NCBI GenBank assembly: GCA_032871835.1
Contig: CM065297.1
Coordinates: 68,621,253-68,685,252 of the forward strand
DNA length: 64,000 nucleotides
Direction: 5' to 3'
Origin: Dipteronia dyeriana
Lineage: Eukaryota > Streptophyta > Magnoliopsida > Sapindales > Sapindaceae
Shown in pieces: positions 1 to 10,360 of this stretch (within the stretch, counting starts at the first letter, position 1; each line of letters starts with the position of its first letter). The notes below the pieces were generated by a model. That model searched no databases. It was not told the origin of the DNA and saw nothing but the letters and a program-made list of their open reading frames with translations. Position numbers and translations under genes: made by a program.

Positions 1-733
1 TGTATTCTTTAAATTTTTGGAAGAGCTGTTTTGCGATGTCACGGTAGGCAATCATTCCTTCATCTTTGGCCTGGTACTCGTCCATAACCTGGTTGACAAC
101 TACCTGTGAATCGCTGAATATCTCAACTTCATCTGCCCCAACAGCTATGCAGACTCTGAGTCCAGCTAACAATGCCTCGTATACGGCTTGATTATTGGTT
201 GCTTTGAAATCAAATCTCATGGCACATTCAACATCATTTTCCTCTAGGGTGCGAACTACAATCCATGCCCCGCTGCCATGAGTGTTTGAAGAACCATCAA
301 CATATAGTTTCCATTGGAAACTTTTATCCAACAGTCTTTTTGTTTCCAGGTTTGGTTCTGTGAACTCGGCTATGAAGTCTACCACCGCTTGTCCTTTGAG
401 GGAGGTTCTGGGGACATAATGAATATCGAATTCACTTAACTCGATTGCCCATTTAGTAAGTCTTTCTGATATCTCTGGTTTTTGTAAGATTTGCCTTAAT
501 GGGCAATTGGTGAGAACCTGGATCGTATGAGCCTGAAAGTATGGTCTTAGTTTTTTTACTGCTGAAACCAATGCTAAGGCTATCTTCTCTGCCTGTGAGT
601 ACCTGGTCTAGGCCGGTAGGAGTGCCTTGCTTGTATAATACACTGGTTTCTGCACTCCATCTTCTGTTCTGACTAAGACTGAACTTGCTACAAGCTCGGT
701 TATTGACAGATACAGCTGAAGTATTTCCCCTTT
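1..733 (-). pseudogene. RNase H part of pol, first gypsy element, cut by the window edge
   Basis: On the minus strand the sequence continues from RT into a region matching the RNase H block of the second element at 19669-19932: a YVDGSSN start near 290-310, the FDFKATNN block near 200-225, and SDSQVVVNQV near 90-120. The YVDGSSNTxGSGA and ATNNxxxYEALLAGL pattern is that of the extra archaeal-type RNase H seen in the Tat lineage. It reaches base 1 and is incomplete. Confidence 0.75.
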
Positions 734-2101
734 TTATGGTTTTGAGAGGATAGGAGCTTGCCCCAAGTACTCTTTGATTTTTAAGAATGCCTGCTCACAC
801 TCTTTATTCCACTCCAGGCCTTTCCCTTTTTTGATTATTTTGAAGAAAGGCGCGCACCTGTCTGTAGCCCTTGAGATGAATCTTCCCAAGGAGGCTAAAC
901 ACCATGTTAAGTGCTGTACCTCTTTCAATGTTTTAGGTGAAGTCATTTCTTGCAAAGCCTGGATCTTCACGGGATTAACTTCGATTCCTCTTTGATGGAC
1001 TTGAAAACCCAAGAATCTCCCCGAATGGACTCCGAATAAACATTTGTTTGGGTTTAATTGCATCTGGTATCTTCTCAAAACATCAAATGTCTCTCAAAAG
1101 TCGCGGGTATGCTCATCTGCTGAGACGCTTTTAGTCAGCAAGTCATCAATGTATACTTCCATGTTCCTTCCTATTTGCCGAGTGAAGATTTTGTTGACCA
1201 ACCTTTGGTACGTAGCTCCTGCATTTTTTAAACCGAAGTGCATTACTGTGTAGCAATATAAACCCTGATCCATTGTGAAGGCTGTTTTTTCTTCATCACC
1301 TTTGTTCATCCGGATCTGATTATATCCTGAGTAAGCATCCAAGAAGCTGAGTAATTCATGACCTGCTGTGGCATCCACCAGCTGATCTATTCTTGGGAGT
1401 GGGAAGCTATCCCTTGGACATGCCTTGTTTAGATCCGTGAAATCTACGCACATCCTCCATTGTCCATTTTTCTTCTGGACGAGGACTACGTTGGCGACCC
1501 ACTGAGGCTAGCTGACTTCTCTTATTGATCCAGTCGCTAGTAGCTTTTCCACCTCTTGTTTGATTGCTTGACTTCTTTCAGAATTGAACGATCTTCTCTT
1601 TTGTATTACCGGTTTGGCATTCGGGCTAACAGGGAGGTGGTGGGATATTACTCGAGCATCTATCTCGATCATATCTTCGTGACTCCAGGCGAATACATCT
1701 TTGTACTCTCTAAGCAGATTGGTCAAGTCTCGCTTGACTTTTCCTTCCAAGTTGGCCCCAATCCATATTTTCTTGTCCGGTTTGTCTTCTTCGAGTAGTA
1801 TTTCAACCAATTCTGTCTTGTATTCATTCGAGCCCTCCCTTGGATCCAGTTCGAATGATAAGGATTCTTCACACTGATTTGGCTGCATTATGGTGCACAC
1901 TTGTTCGGCATCATGCTTGTCTTTGTATACTGACAGGTTTGCTCTTCGGGCAATCTCTTGGGATCCCTTGACTATCCCAACCCCTTGTTCTGTTGGGAAC
2001 TTGATCATTAATGCGTAAGTGGCCGTCACGGCCCTTGTTTTATTCAGGAAAGGCCGGCCCAATAACGCATTATACGGCCAATTATCCAAGTCAACTACCA
2101 C
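734..2101 (-). pseudogene. reverse transcriptase, first gypsy element
   Basis: This stretch follows the protease. It shows the RT fingers and palm motifs: EVEKLLATGSIREV, VDFTDLNKACPRDSFPLP, FLDAYSGYNQI, the FGLKNAGATYQRLV block, and the catalytic box YIDD near 1142-1153, followed by the GFQVHQRGIEVNPVKIQAL region and the connection domain LEWNKECEQAFLKIKEYL. The enzyme copies element RNA into DNA. The frame is open in three pieces (2101-1508, 1453-1094, 1078-734) split by single stops, so only a few changes separate it from a full RT. Confidence 0.9.
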
Positions 2102-2245
2102 GAAGTCTAGTAGGACAGTCCTCTGGCATGGTACCGTTCCGATCTTAACAGGTAGTTTTATCGTCCCGAGTGACCTGACCTCTATTCCCCCAAATCCTCT
2201 TAATGGAGTATGGAAAGGCTGTAAATCTTTTCAGTCTAGTCTTAG

Positions 2246-3007
2246 CTAGTCATATACGGCCACACTTAGGATGTCTGTTGAGCTCCCATTATCTATTAAA
2301 ATTCTCCGGACTTCCTTATGGCCAATCCGGGCACTTATAACCAAAGCGTCGTTAGGTCGAACATCGACGCCATGGGAATCTGCCTCTGTAAAGACTATTG
2401 GGTCCCATCCTTCCTTTACTCTTTTCTGGTCTGGTTCAACCGAGTTTACATCGAAGTTGTTAACTGCTTCTACTGCTTCTCTGATTTCCTGAGTTCGTTC
2501 TCGGTTGCTTCTCCCAGTAGAAGGTCCTCCGAAAATTGTATGTATTACTTGATTGGCTTCGGGGCTGGTTCTTTTGTTTTGACCAGGGTTGTGATCAACC
2601 TTGACTTTCTTAGTTTCTGGTCTCTCGTCTTTTTTCAAGATTACATCCCGCGGGTGCCCTTCCCGAATAAGAGTTTCTATGTAATCTCTGTGTTGAAAAC
2701 ACTTTGAAGTTTCATGCCCAGTTTCTTTATGAAACCTGCAATACTTGGTTGTATCTCTCCGGACGAACTGTGATTGTCGCCGCGGTTCTTGCACCATATT
2801 CTATTCTTCCAAGATGGCTAGAATTTCTTCTTGTTTCTTCCGAAGAGGGGTGTAATTGGTATATCTGCCTTGGTATTTCTGTGTGGACCGTTCGGCGTTG
2901 GGCCCATTACCCTCATCCTTGTTTTTCTCCTTGCCGTTCCCTTTACATTTTTTCCTTTTGATTATGCCCCTTGGATTTGGTATTCTTCTGTTCGGGCATT
3001 CCTCCAT
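2246..3007 (-). pseudogene. nucleocapsid zinc knuckle and aspartic protease, first gypsy element
   Basis: Two overlapping frames (3007-2801 and 2797-2246) carry the end of gag and the protease. The zinc-binding motif CRFHKETGHETSKC (C-x2-H-x4-H-x4-C) lies near 2700-2740; this CHHC spacing is usual in Tat gag proteins. The protease active site reads ILIDNGSSTDIL near 2266-2302, with D-N-G-S in place of D-T-G-S as in many plant gypsy elements. The protease would cut the polyprotein in the particle. The frame change between the two parts is a lesion or a sequencing-level indel. Confidence 0.8.
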
Positions 3008-3030
3008 GCATATAACTTCCTCCTGTAGCT

Positions 3031-4246
3031 AACTCTTCTTCCTCGGCCAGAGCGTATCCTCCCTCCATATCCATCATGTCGGCATACCTTGTCAGTCATG
3101 CTCTTCAAAAATCGAAGGATAGTCGTCCATTCTGCAAGTTGTTGGTGAAGGCAACAATAATTGCTTCATCATTAACGCTGCCAATTTCTGATACTGCTTG
3201 GCCAAACCGGCCCAAGTATTTTTTTAATGACTCGTCCTTCCCCTGTTTTATTTGAGAGAGGTAGGCCACCGACTTCTTTCTATAAATGTTGCTCAGGAAT
3301 TGCCTTGAGAAGCTCCTGCTCAACTCGCTGAAATTTTTGATGCTTGCCAGGGGTAGTCTTCCGAACCATCTTGAGCCTGTGTCCCCCAGTGTTTGCAGAA
3401 AGTTGAGACACAATAGGGGGTCACTGCGGGAATATTGAGCCATGGCACTTTTATAGCATCTAACGTGCACCTTTGGATCTGTATCTTTTTTGAATTGCTC
3501 AACATGCGGCATCCTGAATCTTTCTGGGAAAGGGGTCCGCAAAATCTCTCTGGTAAATGGAATGTCGGAGTCATCGTCGGAAAGATCGTTACAGCCATAA
3601 CGTCTGACTAGTGCCTCCATTTGTCGCCTGTTATTCTTTACTTCTCGAGTTAGGCTCTTGATTGTGACATCTCTGTCCCCCACCGGGCTTCCTTGACGGT
3701 TGAACCGTTGGGTAACTGTCATTCTTTCCTCAGATTCTTCACTCTGATGCCGGAACCCTCGTGTGACTCCATGATGACGTTTACGATGGTGTTGATCACT
3801 GCCTTCTGATGATGACCGTTCTCTGCACCGATCGTATTTAGGATGTCTGACTCGTATTGTTTGATTGAGATCCAGCCTCTGGTGATTTTCCTCTTCTAGT
3901 GTTTTCTGTCCAGCTGGATTGATTAGGGAAGAGTTCATTCTGGTTTCTGGCATAGTTATTCCTGGCCCCACCACCATCGAACGGAGCCTTTCCGGTGGAG
4001 GATTGGGAGTATGTGCTCCTGCGGCCAGTAGATCAATCCCTTCCCTTGCTGCGTCCGTCACCAATTGCTGCAGGGCCTCTTGGAAGCGAAGCGTAAGATC
4101 TCCGTTGGTTAGAGGAACTTGCTGGATCCCCGCAAGGTGAGCAGGCTAGTTTTCTGTGTTTGCTGTAGGATTTTGTGACGTATTGCCAATATGGAAATCG
4201 CCTGGTGATCTTTGGCCATTCCCTGAACTACTTCTACTTCCTGCCA
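3031..4246 (-). pseudogene. gag of the first gypsy element
   Basis: The start codon at 4246-4244 lies about 30 bases inside the primer-binding site. The predicted protein begins MAGSRSSSGNGQ, meets one stop after about 33 codons, and then stays open from 4064 to 3105. It includes an arginine/serine-rich stretch and a retrotransposon gag core with the motif FPERFRMPHVEQF and the block WFGRLPLASIKNFSELSRSF. Gag forms the particle that packages element RNA. The early stop and a break near 3105 make it a pseudogene. The homologous gag of the second element lies at 22406-23881. Confidence 0.8.
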
Positions 4247-4274
4247 TTGCTTTTTAACAAGTTCGGAGGTTCAA

Positions 4275-4292
4275 CCCCTCCTTCTAGCTCCA
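4275..4292 (-). other. primer-binding site of the first gypsy element
   Basis: Read on the minus strand, TGGAGCTAGAAGGAGGGG follows the 5' LTR after two bases. It is nearly the same as the site of the element at 17317-24753 (TGGCGTTAGAAGGAGGGC) and of the LARD at 35866-44226. It is not the initiator-methionine site common in copia elements. I cannot name the tRNA. Confidence 0.7.
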
Positions 4293-4294
4293 AT

Positions 4295-5166
4295 TGTTGA
4301 CGTCGATTTTTGGAATATGCCAAAAAAGCCAACAAGGATTGGATTTCGGCTATTGATTTAACGAGAAAGAGATGCAGAGAGAGTAACAAAGACAAGGTTT
4401 ATGTGGAAAAACTTTGATGGCCGGAGAAACATCCACGGGTGGTTGAAGGATCAACCAAGCCAAAATCCACTAAGAGAATAAGATGTTTTACAAGCTCTCG
4501 ATCTCTCTTTTTCTCTCTGTATTTACTGTGATTGTTGTATGCAATATTGCCTATCTATTTTCTGGACGAGATTATGGGCCTATTTATATGTTTATAGAAC
4601 CCTAATCTGCCTTGTACAAGTAATACAGAATCTTTGTATTTAATTGTGATTCGGTTACTTTCTTGAGGTCGATTTGTCTTCTTTCCTGTTTCGGAGTCTC
4701 ATGGAAATCGAGTGGGATCCTAGTAGTGCAGTTCAATTTGGACTTGTTTCCTTATAAGAATGTAGCCTTCGTAAAGAAATCAAGTTATTTCCTGATTGGG
4801 GACTCTTCTAATTTAATACTCTATTTCATTTGGGATTCCTTCCTGATGGATATCGTCACGTATTTAATGACAATCCGTATGAAATAAGCACCAAGTTCTT
4901 ACTCGGATCGTATTTATTCTCGAGTAAGAATAATACCTGATGGTCCAGAGTAGTACCGTTTGAGCCCGAGTGGAAGTGTTATTTAACCAATCCCGAGTGC
5001 TGTTAGCTGATCCCGAGTAGGTTTTATTCAGTATATGCTTATTCGGGCTTTCTTCTCTTTAATGATGCCTTGTAGGATATTTTCCGGATGCCCATTTGGG
5101 CATCCACCTGGCTATTTTTTCCTTCCTGTCAATGACGTGTATGCTTGGTAAAATTTACATACAACA
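4295..5166 (-). repeat. 5' LTR of the first gypsy element
   Basis: On the plus strand it starts TGTTGACGTCG and ends TACAACA, so TG...CA holds on both strands. It is 872 bp long. It aligns along its length with the LTRs at 17317-18143 and 23926-24753 (shared starts, a shared block around the ACATCCACGGGTGG motif, shared end around AATGACGTGT) but is clearly diverged, so the two elements belong to one family and different subfamilies. A TATA box, CATATAAATA on the minus strand, lies at 4581-4590. Confidence 0.85.
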
Positions 5167-5171
5167 TAAAT

Positions 5172-5390
5172 TATTATTGTTCTCAACACAACAATATAAA
5201 GAAGAGACGATGGATTGAAAATAAATCTTATTTTACGTTCAATTTGGTTAATTATTAATTCGAAAATTTATTTGCTTACGGCAAACTAAAATATTGTGTT
5301 TTTTTTAATCTTATTAAAAATAAACAAAGTTCGTGCATCGCACGGGTTGACACACTAAGTAGTAAATCTACTTTTTTACAATTGAAACAA
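5172..5390. other. AT-rich spacer between two LTR insertions
   Basis: There is no coding signal. A short hairpin, CGTGC-ATC-GCACG, sits near 5332-5345 and is followed by GACACACTAAG. This loosely recalls a Helitron 3' end, but the final CTRR-T rule is not clearly met. Confidence 0.4.
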
Positions 5391-5395
5391 CAACT

Positions 5396-6745
5396 TGTTA
5401 ACGGAGAATTTACTCGAGATTAAAAATTCCGGTTAACACCCTCGAGACCACTACCACATAGGTGATGGTCAGGGTTGGTACCTTAGGCACCTAACCTGAT
5501 TGAATAAAGATAGATATATGAATCTAAGTGCAATGAATATGGGAATGTAATGACTTTATTATCAGCTATGAATATTGTACAAATAGACTCCTAAACACTC
5601 TTAACCTCTCTGGGATACAGTACGGTGGCAACCTCTTGTCTGTCGAATAGTAGATAATAATGGAGGCCGTGTTCTGATTATAGAGTTTAGGCCGAATTCT
5701 AACACTCTCTTCCTCTCTTGTACTCTCAATTCTCTATGTCGCTCTTCTTTTGTCGAAATTTTTCTCCTCCCCTTTGTCGATCATGCTTGGGCACCTTTAT
5801 ACATGGCCCGAATGGTTTAAACTTGTGGATCTTCTGCCCTGATTCTCTGAATCCCTTCCCTTCTTATCGGGCATGATCTTTTATTTAAAAATCATTAACT
5901 TTGAGTTAATAACGGATTCGAGAATATCTTTAGTGGAGATTAGTTTGTTTCCATTTTGGACTCAATCTCTTGCCTTACATGTATGCAGAGTTTTAATGTT
6001 TGTTGGAGTATAGATATGATCTTGTGTGTATTCATGGCATGATTCTTTATGGAGGTCGTCGAGTTAGACGTTTGTTTTTTCTCAGAGCGAGGTACACCCT
6101 TACCTTAGTTCTAGTCCCAGAAGCTTTGGCATAACCCTCTATGGTCCTTTCAAGCTCGAGACGGCCTTATGGACCTTTATTGGGGGTAGCGCTGATTAGC
6201 CAGGCTTCCTCTTTCTTATCCAGATAGCTTCAAGCTTTCCCTAGAAAATTGGAGCATAGTTATAACGTGAATCTGATCCCCTTAATGGCCCTCTTATTGT
6301 GTCTGGAGAGGATAGCGGGCTTCTGTAGAAGTTACGAATTAATCTCGAACTCGGGAAGCCTATTTGGAAGGAGCTCAATTTGTTTGTGTCGGGCTTCACC
6401 TCAAATGCTTCTTGAGCTCGGCGACCTTTCCTTGCTTTCAAGGGACGGTTCTAGAGCAAGGCCCCAGAGACCAGGGTTCCAAGATAGGTGATCTCGAGAA
6501 GTCAGGATAACCGTGCATCGGGCTTTGCCCGAATTCCAGTGTTCTCGTGGGGGGCCCAACCTGGTCGTGTCAAGCTTCATTCCTAATAGTTTTGGAGCCC
6601 GATGACCCTTCCTCACTTCTACGGGACAGTTCTATGGCTCGCTCTTTGGGCCCAGAGTCTAATGACTGGCGAGCTCGAGCTTTGACTTGGGTTAGGAGAG
6701 TGTAAAATTTCTCTTTGGTACCCTAACCAAATTTTACTATTAACA
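5396..6745 (-). mobile_element. solo LTR with perfect target duplication
   Basis: A 1350-bp segment begins TGTTAACGG and ends ATTAACA. It is flanked by CAACT on both sides (5391-5395 and 6746-6750), the 5-bp target duplication made by an LTR-retrotransposon integrase. No primer-binding site or coding sequence lies beside it, so it is what remains after recombination between two LTRs. A TATA-like box (TATAAAGG on the minus strand near 5796-5805) suggests minus orientation. It is not closely related to the LTRs of the flanking gypsy element. Confidence 0.85.
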
Positions 6746-6750
6746 CAACT

Positions 6751-7570
6751 AAAGAACCACTTTTTCACTATTTTTTTTTTTTATTCTCTCGAGTTATATC
6801 AAGTTGCCGTATAGTAAATAGTATATCTGTTCATTGTATTCGAAGCTTTATATTCCTTAACGTTTCAGTCCTTTGGTTGAAAGAAGCCATGAGATAATGT
6901 GAGTCTCCAACTTACCTAACGTGCACTGTACAAATACTTTTAAATTATGTTTAATACATTCTTATGTTTTGATATTTCATTGTATTGGAATGTATTGTCG
7001 CTATGTTTATATATCAAAATTTTATTTTAATATGTTTTTTTATAAAGTGTTATAATGAGTATTTTGGTTAGTTTTTTTTTTCTCAATAGTTGGAGGTATG
7101 GAGTGGGAGAAAGAGTCGAACCCATAATTTCTAATATTTATGCGAAGAACATACCACTAAATCAACCAAATATTATATGGTCTTTTTTTACACCTCATTT
7201 ATTATCTTTTATCTTTACATTCATATTTTTATTTTTATATTAAAAATAATAAAATTTACCTGATAAAATCTAAAATTACACAAGTGTAGAGTCAAATTCA
7301 TGCAAATAAAATCGAATAAAAAGTCAAATAAAATGCAATCATGCAAATGTAATAGCAGAGGTGAAGAAAAAAAAAAGGGAACGCGTGAGAGAAGATGAGT
7401 TTGGAAGTCGGGCGCAGTAACGCCATGTTGCACCGGACAAAATAGTGAAGTGTGGGTCGAATCAATTACATCCATCAAATTACAAACAAATGACGACAAT
7501 AACACCCCTTAAAAATTGTATCTACAGTGAAATATATACATAAAATTTCAAAATTAAATGGCACCGTTTT
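6751..7570. other. unassigned AT-rich sequence
   Basis: Long T and A runs and short chance open frames; no recognisable coding or repeat structure. Confidence 0.4.
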
Positions 7571-7571
7571 A

Positions 7572-8320
7572 AGGTGGTATTTGTCAATCTTTAATAAGTT
7601 GAATTTAAATGGTACCTAAAATGGGTTCCTTCCAAAAATACCCCACAGTAACCTTCTTCCCTATTTTGATTTGGGTTTTATTTATTTTAAATCCTCCATC
7701 AATGGAAGTTTCACCCATCGGAGGTTATTTCGACCTCCAATTCAATAGAGGTTGAACACGGACGAATCAACCTCCAATGAAAGTTTCAAGGAAATAGATG
7801 AAAAAAATAATAGAAAATTTCATTTTTGCCCAATAAATATCGAAAATTATAAAGTCTCAAAAAAAAATATTTTTACCCAGAATGTATCGAAAATTACTAA
7901 AAGTCACGAAAATTTCCAAAAAGTCTCAAAAACCACCTCAAAAGTCTAAAAAATTACCAAAAAGTCTCGGAAGTACAAGAAGAGTCTCGGAAAAAATATG
8001 CAAAGCCGGCTGGACATCCTTCCAATTGGGTTGTACCATCTGACATTGTTGAGAGGGTTGTTTTGAATCCAATCTCCAGGAGATAAGTAGGACGCCCGAG
8101 GGAGAGTCGACATATATCGTCTTCAGAGAGGACAACTACACAAAACTGTAGAAGATGTGAACAACCAGGGAGTATTTCTAGGAGATGTTCTAACCCAGCT
8201 TTGAATAATGAAGGTACGAGAAGAGTTGTTCCTGAGGAATACCGAGGTAAGTGTAGCATCTGTCATACCGTTGGCAACAACAGACAAACGTGCCCGACCA
8301 GAGACTCCACTGTGGAATGA
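7572..8320 (+). mobile_element. Mutator-like (MULE) remnant
   Basis: The left edge (about 7572-7625) carries GGTGGTATTTGTCAA followed by TTTAATAAGTTGAATTTAAA. This resembles the termini of the two minisatellite-bearing elements at 34601-35685 and 47364-48767. Then comes an array of AAAAGTCTC-type units (about 7855-7990), then the 3' end of a MULE transposase gene (7985-8320). Most of the transposase and the right end are gone, so this is a deletion derivative that was later cut by a copia-like insertion. Confidence 0.55.
7985..8320 (+). pseudogene. C-terminal end of a MULE-type transposase, two damaged zinc knuckles
   Basis: Frame 1 from 7985 reads SRKKYAKPAGHPSNWVVPSD, then a stop inside a ...NPISRR*VGRPREGRHISS stretch, then two cysteine clusters, CRRCEQPGSISRRC and CSICHTVGNNRQTC, then a stop at 8318. 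The VGRPR tail and C-x2-C-x4-H-x4-C knuckles are usual after the SWIM region of plant Mutator-like transposases. In both knuckles the histidine is replaced (by S and by N), so zinc binding would be lost. There is no catalytic DDE part in view. FAR1/FHY3-like host genes share this architecture, but the decay and nearby terminus favour a transposon. Confidence 0.55.
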
Positions 8321-9150
8321 TTTAAGGCGTTATGATGATAACATTGTGAAATCTAGTACTCGTATGACTTGTTCAATAACTGAATTTCAATTATAATTAA
8401 ATAGGAATTCCAATTACTGTTAAACTTATGATTTATGATAGTTGAAAAGGAAACAAAATTTAAAGTAAAATTTTATTTCAATGTAAAAGATTTTTACAGA
8501 AAAATGGTACATGTACAATAGAATTACTACATAAAACTAAACAGGTCGGGAGTTTGAAAATATCTCAACTGCCATCTTCTCCCGAATGATCTCCGTATCA
8601 TCTTCCGACTAATCAAAATCCTTCTTGTCCGTCACAATGTATTTGATCAATCTCAACGTGTGGGGACCACAATTACCCCTACAGTTGGACACATTAACAA
8701 GCGTTAATAAAACAAAAATAATTTAATAACTCAATCTCAAAGTAAATATTTTTTTTTCTTTATTTTTGTTTGCACTACATAGTGCACGAACATACAATAT
8801 CTTTTTTACTCTTTGATACAAACACACACACTTAACTAAATTGCATCTCATGCAAATACGCATTCACTTTTGTGTAAAACAAATTCAATGCTTTTAACTG
8901 ATGCATGTTTTTCTGTTTTAGTTTGATATCACTTCTCATTCGTTTTTCAAAGAAACAATATATATCTCGTGTATATTTTTTATCTTTTAAAAAACTAATG
9001 ATATCTTTATTTGATTTTTGAATCTTTTAAATGATATATCATATCATATATTTTAAAAGATAATTAAATAATTATTTTGAATTTAAACATTTTAAATTCC
9101 ATTTTAAATATTTAATTTAATAAAATAAAATAATCATGTTATCTTATTCT
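8321..9150. other. unassigned stretch with a weak coding-like trace
   Basis: Around 8545-8640 the minus strand reads an acidic run (DFD, SEDDTEIIREKMAVEIF), which could be the tail of a broken gene. The rest is AT-rich with no identifiable feature. Confidence 0.25.
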
Positions 9151-10360
9151 ATTCAAAATCAAATATCAACAAACACCTTCCATTTAGTGATTAATAATAT
9201 AATTAAATAAGCTTATTATTTAATTTATTTAATCACCATCCTTTATTACTTAAATGATCTCATTATTTGATTAATTCCCGAATAAATACGTGTCACTTTC
9301 GTAACACGATTAATTGGACAATCCAATTAATTAACCGTGACCTTTGTTACCTAAATCGATCGGGCTAGCAAGGGGACCTAATGAACCCACAGTATTTTGA
9401 GCTCAAATAATCCTCAGAATCATTAATTAAACTCTTTAGTTAATATTCATTGATTAATAACTCCAGTGCTATTCCATTAAAAACCTAAAGCTGCACTCTC
9501 TCAACTGCAGATGCTTTTACACAGACCGATACAACTCGGTATCCATCGATATAGCTATTGCATAAGGTGTGATCCTCCACAGTAGTTCATAATTAGAGCT
9601 GGGTCATAATGTCCGTTATACCCCTCTAATTATATATATCCTTTAAGTACCGTTGATTCTCTAATGGATAATAAATCCTATTTCCTCACGGAACTAGGAG
9701 AGAGCTCATATTGTCCAATCCCCGAATGAATCCTTAAGGGAACTACCATCTACTTCTCACAAGAAGGAGTGTATTCCACTATTGTGTACAAACATTCTCA
9801 TCCACAAGCCAATCTGTATTCCCAACATACGGAGTATATTGATCAGGAAATGCATCCGACCTCACCCATGGAATATCAAAGACTACGATCTAACCTGAAG
9901 GACGATAAAACACTCAGGATTAAAATCACCCACATATAGCCATCATTAGTTGATATATATGAATCTCATCGGTAAACGGATCTTAGTGAGAGATTCATAT
10001 AGATCATGGCCCAATCCTATATGATCATATCATACAAGATGCCTCCATTCTCATATCTCATAAGAATGATTCAGGATAGAATTATTGTACATTACGGAGT
10101 GGTCCGTAGCTATAGATTAATCACAAATAAAGTACCCAGCTTTATTTGTTATCTATGGACTCTTTAGATTGCACGTCTCTTACTGTATCCATCTGTATAT
10201 GACACTCATATACACAGTTCGAGATTATATCCGACAATCTAGTATGTTAATATGCAAAATTTATAAAATAAACAACACAACAAGAATGAATAGAACTTTT
10301 CTTTTTATTCATTTCATAAATATATTTACAAATTACATATTTAGGGCATAAACCCCAACA
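9150..10360 (-). repeat. copia-like LTR copy
   Basis: The right end, read on the minus strand, begins TGTTGGGGTTTATGCCCTAA, a start typical of long plant copia LTRs. The block from about 9.18 to 10.36 kb aligns with 49.98-51.15 kb, where the complete LTR (49301-51148) is bounded by a target duplication. The left end here is not resolved: sequence upstream of about 9150 does not match the other copy, so this LTR is truncated or rearranged. No gag or pol is attached. Confidence 0.65.

Larger units (their letters stand above)
1..5166 (-). mobile_element. Tat-like Ty3/gypsy retrotransposon, 5' part, cut by the window edge
   Basis: The element runs right to left. It has a 5' LTR at 4295-5166, a primer-binding site at 4275-4292, gag, protease, reverse transcriptase and the beginning of RNase H, which reaches base 1. 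Integrase and the 3' LTR lie outside the window. The gag-PR-RT-RH order, the DNGSS-type protease and the RNase H of the ATNNxxxYEALLAGL type match the plant Tat lineage of Metaviridae. The reading frame is broken by a few stops and frameshifts, so this copy is not autonomous as it stands, but it is less decayed than its relative at 17317-24753. The base run after the LTR, TAAAT at 5167-5171, should be the target duplication; its partner is out of view. Confidence 0.9.

Noticed and set aside
5325..5362. Helitron-like 3' hairpin followed by ACTAAG
   Set aside because: The hairpin is only 5 bp, the terminal CTRR is not followed by T, and no 5' TC end or Helitron protein is near.
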